Below are positions 47,220 through 58,040 of a stretch of 64,000 nucleotides of DNA, piece after piece; position 1 is the stretch's first letter, and each line of letters starts with the position of its first letter. Source of the stretch: Isoetes taiwanensis (lineage: Eukaryota; Streptophyta; Lycopodiopsida; Isoetales; Isoetaceae); NCBI GenBank assembly GCA_021234155.1, contig JAJEKV010000020.1, positions 19,087,018 through 19,151,017 of the forward strand. Reading direction: 5' to 3'. The notes under the pieces are model-generated. The model saw nothing but the letters and a program-made list of their open reading frames with translations, was not told where the DNA came from and did no database searches. Made by a program: the position numbers and the translations under genes.

Positions 47220-49320
47220 AAGATTAAAAAAAAAAGTTCACAAGCTCTTAGACTGAAATACCTCAGACTTTGCCGCCTTGCTCACTGCATATTGCAAAAC
47301 CTTTTATCTTGTTCTCATTCTGCTCTATCGATGGCTATCCACAGCAGAGATAGTTGCACTATTATATTAAAAGTCCTTTGTAAGTCCGGCATCTCCATCT
47401 TTCTTTGCAATGGTACCACGACCACCTCATAATGGAGCCTCATAATTTGTACTGTAAATAACCTTATTAGCAGAAGAATGGCTGAACATAATCTCTGTGT
47501 TAACATTTTTCTCAGCATTTCTGTCAGATGCTTACCTCAATTCTCAAAATCCTTCATTCAACTAGACTGTGCACTATCCCATCCTGCCACCATATCCATC
47601 GATTTCCAAAGGCATGCTTTAATTCTCAGATCTGCCTATATGCCCTGTTTGTGAAACCAAACAGTTGTTCTTCCTTTGGCTTTTTCCTTTTTTGTGTTCG
47701 GATTTAAGAACTCAACCCAACAATCGATGAGTTTATACACAAATTTGGGTCTATAAACCACAGAATTGCAGAGGTCAATCTCGATCTCTGAGGTCCAAAT
47801 TTTGCACAATCTGCTTTCAATCTAAGTAATAGACCTGTCTGATTAGCCTCCGGCAAAGGAGTTCGTGTGTCAGGTTCTAAAGGCACTAACAACAGATCTA
47901 TTTTTTACTCCAAGTTTAAACCAGGATTCCCTGCAATTTGAGCTCTGCTTCGGCTTTGCAGCCCAGAGGAGCTGGCATTCGTGACTTCTGGCAGAAATCA
48001 AGAGGTAAGAGGTTCACCTGAATGCCTAAGAATTTTAATGTAGGAGCTCAATTTCTCCATAGTAAGATCTCTAACCTGTATTTTTGTGCTCGAATCAAGC
48101 TTTCGATTATGCTCCCACAGACTTTCTGCTGCCTCGTACCCAAATCGAAATACACTAGGAAACAATTAAACTTTAAATTGATGCTTGAAATCATAGCTAG
48201 CAAAAAACGCTACCTGATTCAGGCGCAGGGCTGAGCAAAAACAGGCGGATTCAAGAGCAGGGGCTTCAAACGCTAGTGTTTGCTGGAGGAGGACGGTGTA
48301 ATCACAGGAGCCCTTATCCTTAGCCGCCCACCTGATGCCATCTATAACCTATTCAACGGCAACCACCATGGTTTCCAGCGGCTCTGTTGCTTATAGTGAA
48401 AAAAACAAAACAAATTTGCCCATAATCTTGCCATAGCCATAGCTTTTCCATCCGACCACCGTTTAAGAAGATTCAGTTTGCTTGGATGTAAATGCATTCG
48501 TATGCGGCGGTAGTGGATCTGGCTTCCTTGCAGAGGAAGAAAGCTGAAGACGTTGTGGGTTGCTTGCAAAGGAAGCAATTCGCTGGATTAGAGGAACCCA
48601 TTGAACGGCAGTGGAGAATGGACGGCCCAGATCAGTGCCCTGGTGACACGAATATTCCAGGGCATCAACCAAGCAGAGTTATATATGTTTAGATACCCTT
48701 GTATTTATTTTAATTGTTAAGCCCTTATGTCACATAGAACTAAATACGAAAACAGGATTTTCACATCGTTCTTTGTCTCGGATTTGCTGAGAAAGCCAGT
48801 AAGCATCTAAACAATCAGAGAAAGTGCCAGGCTAGTTGGTTTTGCTTTTCCATATCCGAACATTTTCTTTCCCAAATCAGGTTTCCCCTGGTGACCGTTT
48901 TATGGCCAGAGACGAGTTTGAGCTTTTGGTTGATTGTGATGCAGTCATTACTTGTTTCCAGGATGCCGATTTGTTGGTTGCTGCTCGGTGTTAGGTGGAG
49001 ATGGCAGACAGGCAAAGGGCTTATTTTGCTTCGACTTAAAGCCTTGATTTTCAGAATTTTGGTTGACGACTAAAAAAGTTGATTTGAACCAAGGCATTTT
49101 CAGAATTTTGGTTGACTAGTTGATTTTACAACAGAGGATCATAGTACATGTTAATTTTTTATCATTTCAAGAAAGAGGATCAGATGTACGTGTTGTAATT
49201 TTGTTCCACAATTACATGTTCTAAACACACTGCACATGCAATTTTCCAATAATCAGCATAACAGCGATCCATGTCCTCAAATCTAAGTGCATAACAACTT
49301 AAATCTATTTCCTGCGGCAT
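47220..49320. other. Unassigned stretch left of the MuDR transposase
   Basis: Frames of 60-78 residues without recognisable domains. A short direct repeat, TTTTCAGAATTTTGGTTGAC, occurs at 49048 and 49098. Confidence 0.35.
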
Positions 49321-49326
49321 AACAAT

Positions 49327-50998
49327 TCATAAGAGTGGAAGCAGGACTATAAATGCAATACAATTGTAAGTGTAATTGAAGCATCTCATATCAAGAAATG
49401 AATATAAATTAAAGAATGCATGCCAATCTGCAATTGCATTCCTGCAACTCTTCCGGTTATGGCGTCCATATTGCCCACACCTTGAGCATCTGCAAGGACG
49501 AATTTCTTTGAAGCGATCCTTCGTACGGATCCGTCTCTTTTTTGGACGTCTTGGCGGCTTACGTGTAGCAGGAGGTTTCAGATTTGTCTCTTCTTCCTCC
49601 AAGACATCTTCAAATGGAAATATTGCGCCTACATATGCATCACACCATGCCTTTAATGAATATCCTGGATGAGCATACTCTTGTGGTCTTCTTTTGAACC
49701 AGAGGATTGCTCCTACTGCATGAGCACAAGGAATTCCTCTATGCTGCCAAGCACAACAACTGCATGTATAATGTTAAAGATCCACAATCCGCCTATGCTC
49801 CAGTGTGATAACTTCAAATACAATGCCATTTGAAGGTAAAATTCTGTACTGCCTAGCCCGAGTAAGTGATTCTGTGATGCGCTTTTCCTCCTCAGGCACT
49901 AATGTGTAAGCTGCACTTTGCCCTGCAGATACCAATGCTCGTTCTAGCTTCATTACCTCGTTTATGAAACCTCTCCATCAATGATTGTCTAATATCCGTA
50001 AGCATGGCAATAATTGGTTTCTCCCTGGCCTCAAGCAATAAAGAATTCAAAGACTCTGATAAATTTGAAGTAAGGTGACCAAAGCGTTGTCCCTGGAAAT
50101 AAGCTGTAGCCCAGCACTCAGGTGGTGCAGTTTCTAACAACCAATCTGTTGCTACAGTATTCACTTTTCTCATATTAGCAACTTGTTCATTGTATTCAAC
50201 GATTGTGTTTGCTCGTACCGCTTCCCAAAAGCAATGCAGAAACTCAACATTATTGCATTTCTTCTTGAGGTTTGCCTCAAGATGTCTCATGCAATATGCA
50301 TTTGGGCAGCCAGGGAAAATAGCATACAAAGCCTCCTGCAAACCCTTGTCTCTGTCTGATACAAATGTAAGCCCTGCATCTACATGTAAACTACTGCATA
50401 GATGCTGTAAAAACTAAATCCAATTCTCTACATTTTCATTATCAATTATTCCAAATGCCACAGGATAAAGTCCTCCTGTGCCATCTAAACCTGTAGCACA
50501 AATCAAATGGCCAAGATATTTACCTGTTAAAAAGGTGCCATCCAATCCCAAGAAAGGCATGCAACTCATAAATCCAGTAAGACAAGCTCCAAAAGCAAAG
50601 AATGCCCTGTAAAAACGTCCTCCACTTTCTTCAATGGCAACATAACATCCTGGATTGCTCTCTAAGAGTTTCTGGCAAAATGCATGTAACTTTCTGTACC
50701 CTCTTTGATAATCTCCATCAATAATAGCCATGGCTATCTCTTTTGCATTATAAGCAACTGTATATGTGACTGTAACACCTGCTTCTCTACGAAAATCATC
50801 AATCAACTCAGCAGGTTTATAATGTGGATGCTCCCTGAATTTATCCTGATATTTCATGGCTAACCATCTTGCTGCGGCTTCCTTGTTATTCAATTGTTGA
50901 ACACCACTATATGTGTGTTCTCCTACTGCTCGAACTACACATCTTGGCCCTCCCTCCAGCAATGACGGAGCCGAATAAATGCCATTGACAATGCTCAT
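49327..50998 (-). pseudogene. MuDR/MULE-type transposase, lightly disrupted
   Basis: Starting near 50998: an N-terminal DNA-binding region (CVVRAVGEHTYSGVQQLNNK, the MuDR zinc-finger tail), then the DDE core with FLGLDGTFLTGKYLGHL (first Asp) and ISDRD-like FVSDRDKG (second Asp), then YCMRHLEANLKKK and WATAYFQGQRFGHLTSNLSE (the usual catalytic region). Next come a SWIM zinc finger (YTCSCCAWQHRGIPCAHA, near 49750) and a C-terminal CCHC knuckle (CSRCGQYGRHNRKSC, near 49450) after a basic stretch. Disruptions are one TAG at 50414-50416, a frameshift near 49920, and a TAA just before the SWIM motif. The layout is that of plant Mutator-like transposases. Confidence 0.9.
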
Positions 50999-50999
50999 C

Positions 51000-52489
51000 T
51001 TTGCACTTCACCCTGTATCTCAATTTATCGGATTTTATGACTATAAATTCAGTATGGGATGCAATGGCTTGTGTTCAAACTGCAGATTTAAGGTCTGACA
51101 GAGAATCAAATTGCAAATTTTTTTCTAACTGGGCCATTGGGTCCAATTTTGGCTACTGTAATCCTGTTTCTTTCAAAACCAAACATGCAAATCACTTACA
51201 GGAAAAGGTTTCCAAGCATGAAATCTTCAACGAATTCCTTCCAGATTCAGAGGGCTTCCAAGCAGAAACTCCAACGAATTCCTTCCAGATCATGTTTACC
51301 GGCTTGCTTCCAGATCCAAGGTCATGATGCTTTGCTGAAACAACAAGAAGAATCGGATTTAGAGCGGTCTGCTTCTGGCGCGAAATGCAGTAGCCGTTTG
51401 CCAAAAAAAAAGGGGTATTTTGATAATTTTTGTAAATACAGGAGTAATTTTATAATTATATTAAGATATAAGGGTAATTTTAGAATTTTCCCTTTATAAT
51501 TTGATCTAAAGGTTAAATTCATTGGAATCACGATTTGATGCACTAATACCTTTCTCTTGGCGCCAAGTCATGAAAATGGTATTGAAAAGAGGACAGGATT
51601 CCCAAGTAGTAACTGAAGTGGATTTTGGAACTGCTTTGTATTACTGGCCTCCTTCCCCAATCGTTAATAAAATGAAAATTTCAATGGATCCGCGTATAAA
51701 GAGCTGCTTGTAACTGGCAGCAAATATAATACATAGCAATACATATTATCCGGTTCTCTCATGAATATAAATTTAAATGGAAATCTTAAGCATAACCATT
51801 ATATGTTAACTACATGTGCAATTAATCAAAGCAACTATACTACATTTTCTAAAACTCCCCAGATCACAGAGAAATCTTACTTGGTTGTTGCATTGCACAT
51901 CAGACCATTTTCTGTACATGTCATTAAAGTGGTTAGTAATCTGGATGTGATATCCACCAGATCCATTGATGGCCTTAAGTATTATGTTGTGTATTTCTTG
52001 TGATGAAGCGCGCATGGTTTCATATTGCCTGGCGGAAGTTATATCATCTCTATCAGTATTACAAACATAGGTTGTTTTTGGTGTCTTGCTTTGTATTGCC
52101 TTATAATCTGTTAGCACCTCCATGGTTTATTTTGGATCTCAGCTATTGTGTAGGCTCTCATATGAGCTTAGATTGGTTCTAAGTTTTCTGAAATGGAAGT
52201 ATGTAGCCATGCATAACATGCTCTTCAAAGGTAAAACGGTGAGAGCAAGTTCGACGAAGGTTATGCCCATGCAATCTGGGAAATTATATATTGAAGAATG
52301 GATGTGTGGCTAGGCTTTTTCGAAAGCCCAGATCCTTTGGTGACTTATCTTGTACAGAAAGGCTGCACACAACCCCATTTTATTGCATTACAAGTATTTG
52401 GATGCAATGATAACATAAACTCATTTACATCTGCAGATATGTGAAGAAATCGATGGAGCTCACTGGTTTGGATGGGCAATAGTTAATGA
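51000..52489. other. Unassigned stretch; possible MULE right end
   Basis: 51405-51493 is AT-rich and ends GGGTAATTTTAGAATTTTCCC. Reversed, it resembles GGGAAATTTCTAAAATTGCC at 45754-45773, so these could be the two ends of the MULE. TTCCTTCCAGAT occurs twice at about 51237 and 51280. The rest holds no recognised gene. Confidence 0.35.
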
Positions 52490-52497
52490 CCTCTCTG

Positions 52498-53855
52498 GGG
52501 TAGTCTTCGTTATACAGCCTCCCCCCCCCCTGACGTGGACTAAAATTGCCACGCGGGTATAAAAAACCGACGGACGGCGAACAATTTTCGCGAACATTCT
52601 CTGATTTGTTGCATCCCGTTAACTTCTGTTAGTTTATTAAATGAACTAGTCGTTGCTAAACAGACTCGATCCGATGAAGCGCTCCCCAAAAACGCTCCCG
52701 ATCCGACACCGCTCCCCTAAACCTTCAAAAATCGAAATGGACTGCATTTCTTCAGGGTTCTTGAGGTTCTTCATCTGCTCCAGCAGTTCTTTACGATGTT
52801 TGAGGATCAGCAGCATAGAGTCAGCATTGTCAAATGGAGTTCTTGGATGTAGAACAGAGGATTTCATCAATGTCCGATCTGATTTTGAAGACCTCAAGTA
52901 ATCTTTGTTTTTGGATTTGGGTTTACTGCCATATAGAAGGGAATGTGAGAAATGCCAGAAATCCATGAAATTAAGAACAGACAATGCAGGCACTAGGGAT
53001 GGTAAGAAATGGAAATGTAAAGGAAAGAGGTGCAATTTTACCTGCAGTCTTCGTAAAGGCACTTGGTTTGCAGGCAGCCGTCTGACGTTGTCACAAATCT
53101 TGAGACTAATCTACTGTTGGTCGATCCAAATGCCTCAAGATCGTGCTAAGATTGAATGTGGAATAAAAATAGATGAAACGATGGTCAATTGGTACAATTA
53201 TTGCAGGGATATTTGTAGCATTGCAATATAGAAACAGAATGAGATCATTGGTGGCCCAGGCAAAGTGGTTGAGATTGATGAAAGCAAGTTCGGTAAAAGA
53301 AAATACAACAGAGGGAGAAGAGTAGAAGGTCAATGGGTATTCGGTGGCATAGAACGCAATTCCAATAACATGTTCATGGTTCCAGTTGCAGATCGTACAA
53401 AAAATACTCTCACAGACATTATTTTCGAATATGTGGCTCCATGAAGTATCATCTACAGTGACTGTTGGGCAGGATATGATACAGAATGGTTGTCTCAGCT
53501 TGAATATGAGCATTACACAGTTAATCATAGCCTGCATTTCAAAGATCCTGAAACAGGTGTTCACACCAACAGAATTGTCTGTGAGCTCATCAATGGGCCA
53601 GAAGAAGAAGGATAACAATCGCTCTCTGTTTTCTTGTTCTCTCTGTTTTCTTATGCTGTAAAAATCGTTCTGATATCTTCTGCTGTAAAATCCGTTCTGG
53701 TGTAAAAATCGATCTGTTATCTGTTTCTCTGATATTGTCCGCTAAAACATTTTTGACCAAAACATTTGTCTCCCGTTAACGCCGTCCGTCGGTTTTTTAT
53801 GCCCGCGTGGCAATTTTAGTCCACGTCGAGTGGGGCTGTATAACGAAGGTGTCCC
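52498..53855 (+). mobile_element. Merlin-superfamily DNA transposon, complete copy
   Basis: Terminal inverted repeats of about 80 bp (52498-52579 and 53780-53855) start GGGTAGTCTTCG and GGGACACCTTCG and share CTTCGTTATACAGCC, GACGTGGACTAAAATTGCC and CCGACGGACGGCG. A perfect 8-bp target duplication CCTCTCTG flanks it (52490-52497 and 53856-53863). The interior (1.2 kb) encodes an ISXO2/IS1595-type transposase relic on the plus strand. Long inverted repeats, 8-9-bp duplications and an ISXO2-like DDE transposase define the Merlin superfamily. The left repeat carries a poly-C expansion that the right one lacks. Confidence 0.9.
52653..53615 (+). pseudogene. Merlin (ISXO2-like) transposase relic
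   Basis: One plus frame is open over the whole length except TAA 52899-52901, TAG 53229-53231 and TGA 53442-53444. A zinc ribbon, CEKCQKSM then WKCKGKRCNFTCS, is at about 52935-53050. The DDE core follows: EIDESKFGKRKYNRGRR with the first Asp at 53277-53279, WVFGGIER, then IIYSDCWAGY with the second Asp at 53460-53462, and HSLHFKDPETGVHTNRI. In this family the third acidic residue comes right after that last block (usually a NxIE pattern); here the frame continues VCELINGP and stops at 53613-53615. The third residue and the C-terminal helix region are therefore missing. The copy is dead. The true start is uncertain; the family's N-terminus probably begins near 52850. Confidence 0.88.
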
Positions 53856-53863
53856 CCTCTCTG

Positions 53864-54265
53864 CTTTAGCTTAATACATCCTGTAACAGTGACTTAAAGA
53901 CAAATTTGCAAGAGCGGACTTTGAAATGCTAAAACTGGGCTCTGGTTCTTCGATCCTAATGTTGGGATTCTTCTTGTATACACAAATCTCCCTTTGACAA
54001 CAATGCATATGCATATGGTTGTTTTTGAACAAAACAATTCATGACAATACAGTATGGTAAAGCCTTCCTTAAGCTGTTTTGTGGAATATAAATTACTATA
54101 TGCTTTCATCTTTATAAAGGTTTTGCAATTTCACTAATTGCTGATGCAAAAAGGTATTTTCGCATTATCTCATTGGATTTAAGGAATCATTCTAGATTTT
54201 TCCCAGGTTCTATGCACAATGCGTTCAAGTAGAAGCCAACCAGAGATGGATGGAGATGGTGTTTG
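53864..54265. other. Unassigned spacer
   Basis: No gene or repeat end recognised between the Merlin copy and the Gypsy LTR area. Confidence 0.4.
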
Positions 54266-54457
54266 TGTGACATTCCACGTATTTATATGGTATACATATA
54301 AATATCATGACACGTCACCATGGGCATTTTGGGGCCATTATGGATTAAATTGATGGGTTTAAGCTAGCTATGTAGAATGTCCCCTAATTAATCTAATTAA
54401 TAACTAATTGCCTAGCTAAGTATTATTAATTAGTATAATTAGATTGTGACGTTCTTC

Positions 54458-54717
54458 TAATATATGGATAAGGTAGCATGGCTAAGTTATGTATATAACT
54501 TTGCCAAACCTTAAGATGGAACCATTTCCACATGGTCCCATCCTATTGGCCACCTGCCATATGGACGCACATTATTGGAGCCACAAGGCGTGACATGACA
54601 ACCCTAACATACTTATGGGCTAATACTAACCCTAAGCCACTTTCTGGCTCCTACTGTCTTGGAATTCTGATTTGCTCAAAACTCTGTTTCGAGAACCATT
54701 TGTTGTAGTACAACACA
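54458..54717. repeat. 260-bp direct repeat, unit 1
   Basis: From TATGGATAAGGTAGCATGGC to TTGTTGTAGTACAACAC; matches 54883-55144 with scattered differences. Confidence 0.85.
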
Positions 54718-54882
54718 AGTGTGACGCTCCTTGAACCTATACGCTGCTCCCATCGTAGAAATACAGAAAATTCCCCTTCCCATGGCGACTCCATCACTAC
54801 AGAATATACGGTATAAATATACGGCATAAATACTTCTAGGCCATGTCACCATACAAGCCTACCTTAGTAGCCTTGTATATCG

Positions 54883-55144
54883 TAATGTATGGATAAGGGA
54901 GCATGGCTAAGTTATATATATAACTTTGCCAAACCTTAGGATGGAAGCACTTCCACATGGTCCCAACCTATTGGCCACCCGCCACATGGACGCACCCTAT
55001 TAGAGCCACGTGGCATGACATGACAACCCTAACATGCTTATGGCCTAACTCTAACCCTAAGCCACTTTCTGGCTCCTACTTGTCTTGGAACCCTAATTTG
55101 CCCGAAACTCTGTGTTCGAGAATCGTTTGTTGTAGTATAGCACA
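54883..55144. repeat. 260-bp direct repeat, unit 2
   Basis: From TAATGTATGGATAAGGGAGC to TTGTTGTAGTATAGCACA; partner of 54458-54717, offset about 425 bases. Confidence 0.85.
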
Positions 55145-55978
55145 GATCAACAGCCCTAAGACCGTGTTCACGTCAGAAGGAGTGAGATCATGGAGACGCC
55201 AAGAGCAGATGGAAGTTCCTTCGGAGCAGGTATTTGGAGTAGTTTCATTTGGAAGCTAGGACTCCAGATGAGCTAGTATCTCGTAATTCTAGTTGAGCCC
55301 TCCTAGGACCCTCAATTCGGATCTTGAACCCTAATCAATGAACCCTAACTATAAGTTAGATGCATGTGATTAGGATCAGATGTATTCTTATTATTATCAT
55401 GTACTTAGATGTTATGTTGGTGATCATGTTTGCTCCTCTTGTATTGGGAAGGGGGGTAGAGATCTAATAGCCATTATTTAAATGATCCTCCTAGTTTACA
55501 CCCCTTATTCCTAATGGTTGCGGTCTGTGCATAGATCCCACCAGGATATGGAGGTTACGGAGTGACTGAGCACCATATAACGGGGTTAGTGGCAAAGTGG
55601 AGGGAGGTCCCTGTTGAGCGTGACTACTGGGGACCCATAGCGGGCTAGGCTTATAGTCGATCACCTCATGGGGACCGGGTATAGGTCTGATACTTCTTGG
55701 GTCAATGATGTCGCCCTGATGGGTCTATGATGGATCTATGGATGGATGGATGTGCTAGCCTTCGTGGTATTGGTTATATTATGTTATTTTGCCAGTGCTC
55801 ATGTTGTAGTATGCTTCCGCTGTTATAGGAGCCCATAGGGGACACGCACGTAATGACACCTCCGTATTTCCCTACCTGTGTCCTGGCCATCCCAGGAACG
55901 AGGCAGAAAGAGGGCTCATATAGCAGACAATGCTGGATGGGGGATTTCTCCTAGAGTATACGGTGGGGAGCATCAAAA

Positions 55979-55990
55979 TGGTATCAGAGC
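55979..55990 (+). other. Primer-binding site (initiator Met tRNA type)
   Basis: TGGTATCAGAGC, the standard plant LTR-retrotransposon primer site, three bases after the LTR end. Confidence 0.75.
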
Positions 55991-56470
55991 AATGTTCTTG
56001 CTTGACCAAGAGCTAGCATTGGCAATAACCCTGATTAGATAGATTAACTGGTCTAGTAAAGTATGGAATGGGAATTTCAATCCTGAACCTCGAAAGTGGG
56101 AAAAAAAAAATTCTAGCAGGGTCATAAAATTAGGCTAAGCTGTAGTGGGAAAAGAATGAGTCAAATGAACATTCTAGTAAATTTGGAGTGGAAATTGTAC
56201 ATTAACACCAATTTCACATAAAAAGGATCGAAGAATCATCCGAATCGGAGATCCTGGTGAAATATGATGCAAATTCATCATTAAACCCCCAAGAACCATT
56301 AGAAATTCAAACTTCAAAAATTGTAAGGTAACCATTAATAAGGGTGGCTCATTAATAATGGTAATAATGGCATCATAATATTCCTTCGCAAGCACCTTTC
56401 CCTTTTAAAACACCAAGCCCCCTTTTCCCTGATTTCGCCTTAAACCTATTATAATCTTCCAAGTTGAAAT

Positions 56471-57952
56471 TGTGACGATCCCTGAATCCATACGATGCTC
56501 CCATCGTATAAATACGGAAATCCCCCACCATGGCGAATCCATCACCACGGAAAGGCCCTCCATCTGACTCGGACCACTTGTGATGGCCAAGTGTCCGGGT
56601 GAAGGACACGGAGGTGTCATTCGTCCCACGCCTTCTATGGAAATCCTATATAGCAGAAGCATATATACATGTTAGCACCTCCCAACAATACTAATAAATG
56701 GCCCATCATCATCAATATATTAACAACAGAATACCAACATAACAAAGAAAATACACCATAACTAAGGCTCTACCCCGGGCTCAAACTCCATGGGGGCGAC
56801 TGATGGTCAGGGCCTCAAGATAACAGCAGACAGAGGTATAACATGGCATTGGCTGGCATAAGACAATGGCTAGGGTAGTCCACTCCATCCGCCCCTCCTG
56901 TGCACACTTTGCAGATAGGCTGAATCATGCTATGACGTGCTTGTAGCCCTCCGGAGACGCAATCCCAAGGAATCACCCTTCGGGACTACTCCGGGTTACA
57001 TCTCCTCGATCCGATGAGGCAGGTCAGAGAGGCATCTCCTCCCCGAGTATGACGGATCCCTGGGTGTGCTAGAGAACACGTGCCGCATCAGCGACCCCCG
57101 CATCCGTACCCGACTTACTCCCCTAAATCTAAAGGTCAGCTCACCAACCCGTTCGAGCCCAGGACGGTCACATATGACTCATGCCCTCCGGCCCAGAGAG
57201 TGTCAGACCCATATCCGGCCCACACACGGTGACCGGCTATAAGCCTAGCACACTGTAGGAGTCCTGTAGCCGCGCTAGGCAAGACCCCACCCCCGATTCA
57301 CCTTCATACTCGTTGTCTGGTGCTGAACCACATCATAGCATCCACAGCCAGGTAGGCTCTTGTGCACAGGCCGCATTTACTGGGTTTTAAGGGTTCTATC
57401 TAGGAACATCTCTTCGAATAGAACATAAAATAGAGATTAACCATACATCTATTCATACAAGGGTTAACCCTAGCTACCTTCTGAGCATACAAGGGTCAGT
57501 CCTATGACTATCTAGGAATCCAAGCTATCTACGTACTAACCGGGATCATAGCTAGGTCCACTATCGCTCGGGTGCTCCATCCTTCCTGCTGGAACATGGT
57601 GGAACAGCAGCTCCTCCTCCACCACCCCCCCTCCCCCCAATTCAAATTGGGGCAAATGGGGGTACAAAACCCCAATTTGGGTCCCAAGTTAGTAACTCTC
57701 CCTTGCCCAATCGATTAGGGTCAGGTGGCAGCTCCGGGTTGGCTAATATTAACTAATTTGGTATTTTAGCCCTTTTTAATATTAGGTTAAACCCTAAATT
57801 CGAATTAGGGTTGAAGGTTAGGTTTCCACTTTAATAATTAATTATTAACATAGCTAACCTTAGCTTATGAATAATTAATGTGCCATTAATTATTCATAGT
57901 GAGTATCACGTATTTATACTTAAAAAGGCGTATAAATATGTGGAACGTCACA
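56471..57952 (-). repeat. Gypsy LTR, minus orientation (3' LTR)
   Basis: About 1.48 kb with inverted ends TGTGACGATCC and GGAACGTCACA. On the minus strand it is preceded by the purine tract AAGGCGGGGAGAA (57953-57965) and the end of a polyprotein. That makes it the 3' LTR of a minus-strand element whose body would lie to the right. It is the reverse-oriented relative of the 54266-55975 LTR. Confidence 0.75.
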
Positions 57953-58040
57953 TTCTCCCCGCCTTAAAAGTGATGTTGTCCTCAGCATCAAGACTACTCT
58001 TGTTGCATGACAACACATCGTACATTGGAAGGAAGTCTCC
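57948..58040 (-). pseudogene. C-terminal end of a Gypsy polyprotein
   Basis: The minus frame reads GDFLPMYDVLSCNKSSLDAE and DNITFKAGRM with a stop overlapping the LTR start, as in Ty3/Gypsy elements where pol ends in the purine tract. Upstream of it no reverse transcriptase or integrase is recognisable. Confidence 0.5.

Larger units (their letters stand above)
54266..55975 (+). repeat. Gypsy-type LTR region, plus orientation, with internal duplication
   Basis: Starts TGTGACATTCCACG, like the start of the LTR at 56471-57952, and ends GCATCA three bases before a tRNA-Met primer site TGGTATCAGAGC (55979-55990). It contains two copies of a 260-bp block (54458-54717 and 54883-55144). Between them (54720-54800) is a segment matching the other end of the family (TGTGACGCTCC). 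The 3' part (about 55640-55960) matches, in reverse, 56500-57260. The region is a composite 5' LTR, not a simple one. Confidence 0.6.
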
